Source of the DNA: Marinicella marina
GTDB taxonomy: Bacteria > Pseudomonadota > Gammaproteobacteria > Xanthomonadales > Marinicellaceae
NCBI RefSeq assembly: GCF_030065545.1
Contig: NZ_JASJNC010000005.1
Location: 62,001-126,000 of the forward strand
DNA: 64,000 nucleotides
Direction: 5' to 3'
Shown here: piece by piece, positions 57,536 to 64,000 of the stretch
Numbering within the stretch: the first letter of the stretch is position 1
How the letters are laid out: every line of letters begins with the position of its first letter
Made by a program: the position numbers and the translations under genes
The notes under the pieces: generated by a model
Seen by the model: only the letters and a program-made list of their open reading frames with translations
Database searches by the model: none
Told to the model about the DNA's origin: nothing

Positions 57536-57654
57536 CTGATCAATAACCTGATTGTTAATCGACTTTGAAATTTTGTTCTGTTGTCAGAGCTGCTTAAAAA
57601 AGTGGCAGTGGCAGCATGTTAGAATAATGTATTCAGTGCTGTGATTGTCAGATT

Positions 57655-58587
57655 GTGGATAAAATAAAGGTTGGTGTCAGTGCATGTTTGTTGGGTCAAA
57701 ACGTTAGGTATGACGGTGGACACAAACATGCCCAATGGATGACTGATGCGTTCAGCGAGTGGTTTGATTTTCAGCCTATTTGTCCAGAAGTCGAAGTGGG
57801 TTTGGGTGTGCCACGAGAACCCATTAACTTGGTTCAGGTTGAGAACAAAATCAGGGTGAGGGCAGTCAACAATCCGAACCTTGATCATACCCATAAGTTA
57901 CATCTATTGGCTGATCAATACATTCCCGAACTTGAAACTTTTTGTGGTTATATTTTTATGCAGAAGTCACCCAGCTGTGGTTTGCATAAGGTCAAAGTTT
58001 TCTGTGAGGATGGCGAGAACCAGATTGGCGTTGCTGGAGGTGCATTCAGTACCCAGGTGATTAAAAACCATCCCAGCTTGCCTGTGGAAGAAGCGAGCTG
58101 TCTTGCTGACAGTGAAGTTCGTGCTCATTTTTTAACTCGTGTGTTTGCCCATTCAGATTGGCAAAAAAATGTACTGATATCACCATCAGTCAAAAGCCTT
58201 AAAGATTTTCATCGCCGGTATTGGTTGCTGTTCAAAGCACATTCAGAGCCGCTGTTGCATCAACTGGACCAGTTGTTGGCAGATGCTAATAACAGCAATA
58301 ACAGTCATCTATTGAATAGCTATGAGGCCATATACAGAGACTGTTTGGCGGCGCGACCACAGCGCAACAATCACGTTGCGGTGATGTGTCACGTGTTGAA
58401 TGAGCTGGAGCCTCTGTTGCAGGCACAGCAAGTGCTTAATTTAGAGGCCATGATAAACCAATATCAAAATCAGTTGTTCAATAAATCAAAGGTCATTGAA
58501 GCACTGCTGGAATGCATAAAAGTATCTACTAAAGAGTCATTGTTAGAACAAAAATATTTCGAACCTTATCCTTCAAAATTGCTTTAA
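57655..58587 (+). CDS. DUF523/DUF1722 (YbgA-like) protein
   Basis: Cytosolic protein of 310 residues starting at GTG 57655. The N-terminal half is a DUF523 domain (V-G-V-S-A-C-L-L-G-Q-N-V-R-Y-D-G-G-H-K, C-P-E-V, K-S-P-S-C-G), whose cysteines could bind metal or sulfur. The C-terminal half is a DUF1722/YbgA domain (F-H-R-R-Y-W-L-L-F-K-A-H, about residues 185-300). This fused form is common beside photolyase genes; a role in DNA repair or sulfur chemistry has been suggested for homologues but not proven. No photolyase gene is adjacent here. Confidence 0.85.
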   Translation: MDKIKVGVSACLLGQNVRYDGGHKHAQWMTDAFSEWFDFQPICPEVEVGLGVPREPINLVQVENKIRVRAVNNPNLDHTHKLHLLADQYIPELETFCGYIFMQKSPSCGLHKVKVFCEDGENQIGVAGGAFSTQVIKNHPSLPVEEASCLADSEVRAHFLTRVFAHSDWQKNVLISPSVKSLKDFHRRYWLLFKAHSEPLLHQLDQLLADANNSNNSHLLNSYEAIYRDCLAARPQRNNHVAVMCHVLNELEPLLQAQQVLNLEAMINQYQNQLFNKSKVIEALLECIKVSTKESLLEQKYFEPYPSKLL

Positions 58588-58679
58588 AAATAACTCAATC
58601 GCTTTGATTCCAGTGCTTTCGTAATCAAGGATTGTTGTATAATAATACCTGTGTGATTAGAGGGGGCGTGATTCAATTG

Positions 58680-59726
58680 ATGGTCGATGAGTTGGATAAG
58701 AATAAGCAGCGGGTGTTTCAAGTCATTTTGATTTTCACTTCTGTTTCTGGTGTAATTTTCGCTGTGATTAATCAAATCAGAGGCCTGTCTTTGTTGGCAG
58801 CCATTGAGTTCGTAGTGGCATTGATTTCTTTGTGGCTATTGCTCAAGGTCATTCGCAACCAAAATGAACGAGGCTTCAGACGTCTGGCGTTGATTTATGT
58901 GATTATTTTTTTCAGTATCATGATGTTTGCATTCTCTACAGAGGGTGTTTCAATCACCATATTTTCATGGGCGTTGGTGATACCACTGGCATCTTATTTG
59001 CTGTTGGGCGTTAAATTAGGCTTCATTATCACAGCTTGCTTTTATACCTTATCAACTTGGATATTTTTCTCTGGATTCAGCGGTCATGAGGTGCTTGAAC
59101 AGAAAGTGGCTTATGCCAATATTATCATCTGCGCTTTGTTGTTTTGGGGTATATCTCATAGCTATGAAAGAGCCAATCGAAATGCCAAGTTAAAACTAAG
59201 AAAACTGGCCATTCATGATCATTTGACTGGTCTGTATAACCGCACAATGATGTATGACTATTTTGACCAAATGTTGAATCAAAATGATACCGCAAAAGAG
59301 TCGCTTGCATTGATTCTTTTTGATTTAGATAAATTCAAAGCTGTTAATGATAATCACGGTCATGCAGCGGGTGATGAAGTATTGATTAAGTTTTCTCAAC
59401 TGATGCAGCAATTCAGCCCTGAGGGCAGTTTTTGTTTTCGCTTGGGCGGTGAGGAATTTGCGTTGTTTATGTTCATTGATGATGACAGTGAAGCCAAAGA
59501 AGTGGCAGAGCAAATCAGATCAGCCACGGAAGACATTGCTGTAGACGGTTGTTTTCAGCGAGGGGGTGTTTCTGTCAGTGCTGGTATCGACTTTGTTAGG
59601 GCAGAACAGGCTGAAGTCTCCAATATGTTGAAAAAAGCTGATGAAAGGTTGTATGGAGCGAAAGCAGCAGGCAGAAATCGTGTGGCTTTTATAACAGCTA
59701 CCGAATCAGTTGAAAGCTTTCTTTAG
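58680..59726 (+). CDS. membrane diguanylate cyclase
   Basis: GGDEF protein of about 348 residues. The frame is open from 58632; ATG 58680 starts just before a run of five or six membrane helices (residues 15-165, MASE-type sensor region of unknown ligand). The cytosolic part begins A-I-H-D-H-L-T-G-L-Y-N-R-T, typical of diguanylate cyclases, with the active-site G-G-E-E-F and the L-I-L-F-D-L-D-K-F-K-A segment that binds metal. No R-x-x-D inhibitory site lies before G-G-E-E-F. Its 3' end overlaps the convergent chalcone-isomerase-like gene by 21 bases. Confidence 0.88.
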   Translation: MVDELDKNKQRVFQVILIFTSVSGVIFAVINQIRGLSLLAAIEFVVALISLWLLLKVIRNQNERGFRRLALIYVIIFFSIMMFAFSTEGVSITIFSWALVIPLASYLLLGVKLGFIITACFYTLSTWIFFSGFSGHEVLEQKVAYANIIICALLFWGISHSYERANRNAKLKLRKLAIHDHLTGLYNRTMMYDYFDQMLNQNDTAKESLALILFDLDKFKAVNDNHGHAAGDEVLIKFSQLMQQFSPEGSFCFRLGGEEFALFMFIDDDSEAKEVAEQIRSATEDIAVDGCFQRGGVSVSAGIDFVRAEQAEVSNMLKKADERLYGAKAAGRNRVAFITATESVESFL

Positions 59727-60239
59727 TTTATCAATCACGGGTTCTTTACCAAACCAAATATTGAAGTAATTAACGGCCAAGTCTTGGTTGTTGGTAGAGC
59801 CAAGTAATTGACTGTTTCGAAACAAACTGAGTTTTTCCTTGTCTTGGTGAAACAAATCGAAGTATTCGCCAGGTTTGATACCAGTGTAACTGTTATTGAA
59901 TTTCTTTAAGTCTTCTATCAGTTCTGGGCGTTTTTGTTCCCCCGTCAAATTTTTAACAAAAAAATCTTCTGCACTTTCCTTAAAAAAGTCTGCTTTGACG
60001 TCCCTGAAGTAATGAAAGCGTACAATTTTATTGCCTATCTCAAGGATGGGTTGATTGACATCACAATTCTCGGCATACCAACCGATCTCAGCAATTTTGA
60101 AAAACAAGCCGTAACGAAGGGTGTAGCTGTTACACCTTTCGAATGAAGTTTGGTTTTTTTCAATTGACTCAGGCAGTGCTTCAACAGCCAGCGTTGAAGT
60201 GCTGAAAGTGAGAGTTAGTGCAATAATAAAAAGTTTCAT
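59706..60239 (-). CDS. exported chalcone isomerase-like protein
   Basis: 177-residue protein with a Sec signal peptide (M-K-L-F-I-I then hydrophobic residues, cut after S-T-L-A). The body fits the chalcone-isomerase-like fold, with L-R-Y-G-L-F-F-K-I-A-E-I-G-W-Y-A near the start, F-H-Y-F-R-D-V-K-A-D in the middle and the closing A-V-N-Y-F-N-I-W-F-G-K-E-P. Bacterial members do not act on flavonoids and are thought to bind fatty acids; the role is not known. It lies nine bases after the lipoprotein gene, so both are one transcript. Similar genes occur beside DUF1365 and cyclopropane synthase genes in other gammaproteobacteria. Confidence 0.78.
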   Translation of the reverse strand: MKLFIIALTLTFSTSTLAVEALPESIEKNQTSFERCNSYTLRYGLFFKIAEIGWYAENCDVNQPILEIGNKIVRFHYFRDVKADFFKESAEDFFVKNLTGEQKRPELIEDLKKFNNSYTGIKPGEYFDLFHQDKEKLSLFRNSQLLGSTNNQDLAVNYFNIWFGKEPVIDKLKKAFN

Positions 60240-60247
60240 AATAGTAG

Positions 60248-60802
60248 TTATAACATGGTTTTGACTTTTTTGACAAATCTTCCCATCATTGGTAAGTGTT
60301 CAAAAAACGCCTCGGATGAATCCCAAAAGTCTTGGTGAAAAATAACTTTACCCTGTTCGTCGAAACGCAGCTGAGTCATGCCAATGGAGTGTGAAAAAAT
60401 GTCTTTGCCACTGATAGTGGTATCAATTTTCATCGACCACCTAACAAAATAATCATGTTCGCTGCGAATAACATCGAGAATGTCGACTGTTGTACTGTTT
60501 ACTTGACCAGCTGATTGTGACATGTAATGAACCAAATCGTCGATGTTCGTGATGATTTTGAAAGTGTCATTGAAATACAGGTCATCAGCATAAACTGCTC
60601 TGATATTGTCTTCAGTGGCGCCTTGTTTGTAATCAGCATATATTTGGTTAAAAACCTTTTTGACATCCTGATCGGATGTTGCTGGGGTTTCATTCAATTG
60701 CTCAAAATAAAGCGCTGCTGTACGGTTAGGCTTCAATTGTGGCGTTCTGCTGCATGCATACAATGTGAGTGTAGCCAGTAAAACAACGATTAAAACTTTC
60801 AT
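60248..60802 (-). CDS. lipoprotein with NTF2/SnoaL-like domain
   Basis: 184-residue lipoprotein: the signal ends in T-L-Y-A-C-S-R, a lipobox with the acylated cysteine at residue 17. The rest resembles the SnoaL/NTF2-like cone fold (I-R-A-V-Y-A-D-D-L-Y-F-N-D-T-F, V-R-W-S-M-K-I-D-T, H-S-I-G-M-T-Q-L-R-F-D-E-Q-G-K-V-I-F-H-Q-D-F-W-D). The conserved H-Q-D-F-W-D end is common in family members near fatty-acid modification genes. It is the first gene of a minus-strand pair and is divergent from the desaturase. Exact role unknown. Confidence 0.75.
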   Translation of the reverse strand: MKVLIVVLLATLTLYACSRTPQLKPNRTAALYFEQLNETPATSDQDVKKVFNQIYADYKQGATEDNIRAVYADDLYFNDTFKIITNIDDLVHYMSQSAGQVNSTTVDILDVIRSEHDYFVRWSMKIDTTISGKDIFSHSIGMTQLRFDEQGKVIFHQDFWDSSEAFFEHLPMMGRFVKKVKTML

Positions 60803-60875
60803 GACATTTATAATGTTTATTAATAAAAGTTGCCATAATAGTTTAATATGTGTGTAATCAATGTGAACTGAATAC

Positions 60876-60895
60876 TTGACCGGTTCAGCGGTTCA
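60876..60895. promoter_or_regulatory. possible operator between lipoprotein and desaturase
   Basis: TTGACCG (60876-60882) and CGGTTCA (60889-60895) form an imperfect inverted repeat with a 6-base gap in the divergent promoter region. The left half equals the left arm of the alkB operator. Suggestive only. Confidence 0.35.
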
Positions 60896-60949
60896 CAATT
60901 TTTTCACCAATGCTTGCTACCATGCTGGAATTAAAATAAACGACCCAGA

Positions 60950-61870
60950 ATGAAAAATTTTTTCTCAAAATGGTTCGACAACTCACAAAGCCAAGTCGAA
61001 TTGTTAGCCGATTCAGATGACATAGATTGGACTCGAATCATTCCCTTTATAGCCATACACCTTGCTTGTTTGTTTGTGTTTTATGTAGGCTTTTCATGGG
61101 TGGCGCTGTTGGTATGTGTTTTGTCATATGTCATCAGGATGTTTGCCATCACTGCCTTTTACCACCGCTATTTTTCGCACAAATCATTCAAAACATCACG
61201 TATCGTGCAAGGCCTGTTTGCCGTTATTGGTGCGACCGCAACTCAGCGTGGGCCCATCTGGTGGGCTGCACATCACCGTCACCACCACATCCATGCCGAT
61301 GGCGAAAAGGATACCCATTCGCCCAGAAATGGGTTTTGGCACAGTCATTTAAAATGGTTTTTGATGAAGAAAAACTTTGCCACCAAATCACAGTATGTCA
61401 AAGACTTAGAGAAGTTTCCAGAACTGCGGTTTATTGACCGTTTTGATATCTTATTCCCAATCATATATGCCACTGGCCTGTTTATGTTAGGGAGTTATTT
61501 GGCCAAGTCACATCCGGAGCTGGGAAGCAGTGCTGGACAAATGTTGATTTGGGGTTATTTCATATCAACTGTTTTGCTGTCACACATCACATACTGCATC
61601 AATTCATTGGCACATATTTTTGGTTTCAGAACTTATGAGACTCAGGACGACAGCCGCAATAATTTCATTTTGGCTATTTTTACTTTGGGTGAGGGTTGGC
61701 ATAACAACCACCATTGTAATCCTGGTTCAGTCAAACAGGGCTTTACGTGGTGGCAATTAGACTTCAGCTACTACATATTGTGGGTAATGAACAAGCTGGG
61801 TTTGGTCTGGGACATGAAAGCACCCAATCCAACCTTATTGGCCAAGAAACAAATCAGAGCTGATTCATGA
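60950..61870 (+). CDS. acyl-CoA/acyl-lipid delta-9-type fatty acid desaturase
   Basis: Integral-membrane diiron desaturase of 306 residues. The three histidine clusters are present: H-R-Y-F-S-H at 72-77, H-H-R-H-H-H at 108-113 and H-N-N-H-H at 251-255, with G-P-I-W-W-A-A-H-H-R-H-H typical of acyl-CoA delta-9 enzymes. Hydrophobic helices lie before the first cluster and between the second and third. It would introduce a cis double bond in a saturated chain using oxygen. It overlaps the FAD oxidoreductase gene by four bases and so belongs to the lipid-modification operon. Confidence 0.9.
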   Translation: MKNFFSKWFDNSQSQVELLADSDDIDWTRIIPFIAIHLACLFVFYVGFSWVALLVCVLSYVIRMFAITAFYHRYFSHKSFKTSRIVQGLFAVIGATATQRGPIWWAAHHRHHHIHADGEKDTHSPRNGFWHSHLKWFLMKKNFATKSQYVKDLEKFPELRFIDRFDILFPIIYATGLFMLGSYLAKSHPELGSSAGQMLIWGYFISTVLLSHITYCINSLAHIFGFRTYETQDDSRNNFILAIFTLGEGWHNNHHCNPGSVKQGFTWWQLDFSYYILWVMNKLGLVWDMKAPNPTLLAKKQIRADS

Positions 61871-63102
61871 AGGTTGCGATTATTGGTGGAGGGGTGAGTG
61901 GATTGATGGCTGCTGATGGCCTCAATGGTCATTGTGACTATACTTTGTTCGAAGCGGCCGACTACTTAGGTGGACACGCCAACACTCAAACTGTCAGTGT
62001 CGATGGTCAAACCATCAAAGTGGATACTGGCTTCATTGTATTTAACCAAGACGTCTACACCAACTTTTGTCGAGTTATCGATAAGTATGGCGTCGAATCA
62101 ATTAAATCTGACATGAGTTTTGCGGTTGCCAATCGCGAGAGTGGCCTGGAATACAATGCAACCAGCTTAAGGACTTTATTTTGCCAAAAACGAAATTTGT
62201 TTAATCCAAAATTTTACCGCATGATTTGGGACATAAAACGTTTTTATACTGCAGCTGAAGGTTTGCTCAATACCTCATCGGATGTCAGTGTGTACGAGTA
62301 TTTGGTTGAAAATAATTACAGTGACTATTTTATCAATGAGCACATCATACCAATGGTCAGTGCATTGTGGTCGGGCGATTTTAATTCGGTCAAAGATTAC
62401 CCCTTGGTTTACATGCTGCAGTTTATGAAAAACCATCAAATGCTGCAAATCAATCAAAGGCCGGAATGGCGAACCATCAAAGGCGGATCTGAGCAATACG
62501 TAAAAGCGATTGCCGAAAACATGCAAGGACAACATGTTACAGGTGTAGCAGTTGATAAAGTCAGCAGAAAAGCTAATCAAGTTACCGTTCACGCAGCGGG
62601 TACTGAACAGATATTTGATGCGGTTGTTTTTGCAACTCACACCGATACAGTTTTAAAGATTCTAGAGGGACCCACCGAACAGGAACGTCAGTCAATGGCA
62701 GCCATTGAATACGTAGAGAATCAAATGGACTTACACACAGATGCCAGTTTATTACCAACCAACAAACATGCCTGGGCGAGCTGGAGTGTTAACAAGCACA
62801 GGGAGCCAAAAGCGGCATGTACAGTTAATTATTACATGAATTTATTGCAATCACTGCCATGTAAAACCCCCGTGATTGTCAGTCTTAATCAAAGCGAGTA
62901 CATCAAGTCAGAAAAAAAACTGTTAAACAAAACCTACCACCACCCAGTTTACAACCGAAAAACTTTAACAGCACAACAAAGCATCAGTCAAATACAAGGC
63001 AATAACAACAGTTATTACTGTGGCGCTTATTTGGGTTGGGGATTTCATGAAGATGGCGCAAGAAGCGGTGTTGAAGTGGCTGATTTGATTAAGCAATTAT
63101 GA
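61867..63102 (+). CDS. FAD-dependent oxidoreductase (amine oxidase-like, lipid operon type)
   Basis: 411-residue flavoprotein. The Rossmann fingerprint G-G-G-V-S-G-L is at the N-terminus, followed by Y-L-G-G-H-A-N-T, D-T-G-F-I-V-F-N, and a C-terminal C-G-A-Y-L-G-W-G-F-H-E-D-G dinucleotide/FAD segment ending in G-V-E-V-A. It belongs to the group found with DUF1365 and cyclopropane-fatty-acid synthase genes, so a lipid substrate is likely. The reaction is not established for this group as a whole. Overlaps of four bases with both neighbours mean one coupled operon. Confidence 0.87.
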   Translation: MKVAIIGGGVSGLMAADGLNGHCDYTLFEAADYLGGHANTQTVSVDGQTIKVDTGFIVFNQDVYTNFCRVIDKYGVESIKSDMSFAVANRESGLEYNATSLRTLFCQKRNLFNPKFYRMIWDIKRFYTAAEGLLNTSSDVSVYEYLVENNYSDYFINEHIIPMVSALWSGDFNSVKDYPLVYMLQFMKNHQMLQINQRPEWRTIKGGSEQYVKAIAENMQGQHVTGVAVDKVSRKANQVTVHAAGTEQIFDAVVFATHTDTVLKILEGPTEQERQSMAAIEYVENQMDLHTDASLLPTNKHAWASWSVNKHREPKAACTVNYYMNLLQSLPCKTPVIVSLNQSEYIKSEKKLLNKTYHHPVYNRKTLTAQQSISQIQGNNNSYYCGAYLGWGFHEDGARSGVEVADLIKQL

Positions 63103-63911
63103 CTAAGCCGGCACCCTCGAACAGTCACTGTCAGGTCTATACAAAATTGTCAAAAGCCGACGGATTTGTGATACATAGCCGCAGAACACCAAAAAATCAC
63201 CGTTTCAAATACCGCATGTGCTGGTTTTTTTTGGATTTGAAACACCTCGATGATTTAGCAGGCCAGTCCAAACTATTTGCCCACAACAAATGGGGCATCA
63301 CGGCAATTCATGATAAAGACTACATCAACCCATCATCACAACCAATCATAACCAAGCTCAGTGCTTTTATAAAACAAAAGACAGGCAAGGATTATGAAGG
63401 TGATGCTTGGCTTTTTACCCATCCTAGGTTTCTGGGTTACGGCTTTAATTCTGTCAATTTTTATTTTTGTTACCAAGACCGACAGTTACTTTATATTGTA
63501 TCTGAGATTAACAACACGCCTTGGGGTGAAAAACACTTGTATCTGCACGATTTTTTGGATCATAAAACCATTTTGGATGCTGCAGATAATCACCATGTTT
63601 TTGAATTTGATAAACAGTTTCACATTTCACCCTTTGTGCCAATGGATGTGCATTATTGTTGGAAGTTTAGGGTGGAAAAAGAGCATTTATCAATTAAGAT
63701 GTCTTTGAATAAAAATGACGTGAATGTTATGAATGTGGTTTTAGACACTAATATCACACCCATTATGGAAAATGAGGTGAATAGGGTGGTATTTAGTAGG
63801 CCGTTTCAATGTTGGAAAATGTCCCTAGGTATTTATTGGCAAGCCTTCAAACTGTGGATTAAAAAAGTACCCATTTTTGACCATCCAGCCACCAAGAAAC
63901 CTGAAAAATAA
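63099..63911 (+). CDS. DUF1365 domain protein
   Basis: 270-residue protein of the DUF1365 family. Typical blocks are V-I-H-S-R-R-T-P-K-N-H-R-F-K-Y near residue 25, P-R-F-L-G-Y-G-F-N-S-V-N-F-Y-F-C in the middle, and K-Q-F-H-I-S-P-F-V-P-M with Y-x-W-x-F towards the end. The family has no settled function but almost always accompanies the FAD oxidoreductase and a cyclopropane-fatty-acid-synthase homologue, as here. No membrane helix is clear. It begins in an ATGA overlap with the oxidoreductase. Confidence 0.88.
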   Translation: MTKPAPSNSHCQVYTKLSKADGFVIHSRRTPKNHRFKYRMCWFFLDLKHLDDLAGQSKLFAHNKWGITAIHDKDYINPSSQPIITKLSAFIKQKTGKDYEGDAWLFTHPRFLGYGFNSVNFYFCYQDRQLLYIVSEINNTPWGEKHLYLHDFLDHKTILDAADNHHVFEFDKQFHISPFVPMDVHYCWKFRVEKEHLSIKMSLNKNDVNVMNVVLDTNITPIMENEVNRVVFSRPFQCWKMSLGIYWQAFKLWIKKVPIFDHPATKKPEK

Positions 63912-63941
63912 CAGATGAGCCAGTGTTCATCGGAGAAAGAA

Positions 63942-64000
63942 ATGATGAACCAAGTCGACACCATAACCAGCAAATCCGCTAACAAAATCAACGCGAAAAC
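63942..64000 (+). CDS. start of a further operon gene, probably a cyclopropane-fatty-acyl-phospholipid synthase (cut by window edge)
   Basis: Only about 19 codons are visible, beginning at ATG 63942 or 63945 with GGAG at 63932-63935 as ribosome site; an in-frame ATG at 63915 is less likely. The visible residues (M-M-N-Q-V-D-T-I-T-S-K) identify nothing. The call rests on gene order: DUF1365 is usually followed by a cyclopropane-fatty-acid synthase homologue. Confidence 0.45.
   Translation, partial: MMNQVDTITSKSANKINAK

Noticed and set aside
57619-57894. Minus-strand frame at the start of the DUF523 gene
   Set aside because: Lies over the conserved DUF523 coding sequence; the plus frame explains the region.
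59706-59726. 21-base convergent overlap of the cyclase and chalcone-isomerase-like genes
   Set aside because: Short tail-to-tail overlaps are common in compact genomes; not evidence of antisense control.
1-64000. Search for CRISPR arrays, tRNA or rRNA genes, insertion sequences and prophage genes
   Set aside because: No regularly spaced repeats, cloverleaf sequences, transposase-like or phage-like proteins were recognised by eye; a tRNAscan or CRISPR search could confirm.

Overview
The window looks like a chromosomal stretch of a marine-type gammaproteobacterium of moderate, slightly AT-leaning composition. The complete gamma-style dcw cluster, ClpS-ClpA, FtsEX, a DeaD helicase, monomeric isocitrate dehydrogenase, a type II secretion locus and AlkB all fit this. 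Three features suggest a Marinicella-like or Xanthomonadales-related lineage, which is inference only: the dcw cluster has no murD, two secreted proteins share an Ile-Phe-...-Phe-Glu C-terminal tail, and an ECF sigma factor is paired with a Ser/Thr kinase. No tRNA, rRNA, CRISPR array, insertion sequence or prophage was recognised.

Layout. Positions 1-1540 hold the end of a histidine-utilisation operon (hutH, hutG), followed by a secreted metzincin protease, monomeric isocitrate dehydrogenase and a TPR-GGDEF membrane protein on the minus strand. Positions 7716-24021 are the dcw cluster in the order mraZ-rsmH-ftsL-ftsI-murE-murF-mraY-ftsW-murG-murC-ddl-ftsQ-ftsA-ftsZ-lpxC. Most of its genes overlap by a few bases, and a strong terminator follows ftsZ. 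Positions 24060-29424 form a tight minus-strand operon: TPR protein, DUF885 hydrolase, aldo/keto reductase, NhaC-like antiporter and TIGR04076 protein. A phasin, RraA, an IscA-like protein, an isolated type IV pilin-like protein and ssb follow.

Positions 32451-37821 contain a secreted beta-helix protein and a minus-strand pair of an ECF43-like sigma factor and a transmembrane Ser/Thr kinase with TPRs. Next are a possibly Tat-exported aldo/keto reductase, a DmdC-like acyl-CoA dehydrogenase, gspC-D-E-F running directly into ftsE-ftsX, a double-receiver protein, ung, a second tailed secreted protein, infA, and clpS-clpA on the minus strand. From 54476 on come alkB behind a palindromic operator, deaD, a DUF523/DUF1722 protein and a membrane diguanylate cyclase. 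The window ends in a divergent envelope/lipid locus: chalcone-isomerase-like protein and NTF2-like lipoprotein on the minus strand; fatty-acid desaturase, FAD oxidoreductase, DUF1365 protein and the start of one more gene on the plus strand.

How the genes work together. The dcw genes build and divide the cell wall, and FtsEX acts with them at the septum. The T2SS genes export folded proteins, possibly including the secreted proteins seen here. The kinase-sigma pair probably converts an envelope signal into transcription. AlkB, the acyl-CoA dehydrogenase, the phasin and the terminal locus point to active fatty-acid or alkane metabolism and lipid modification.
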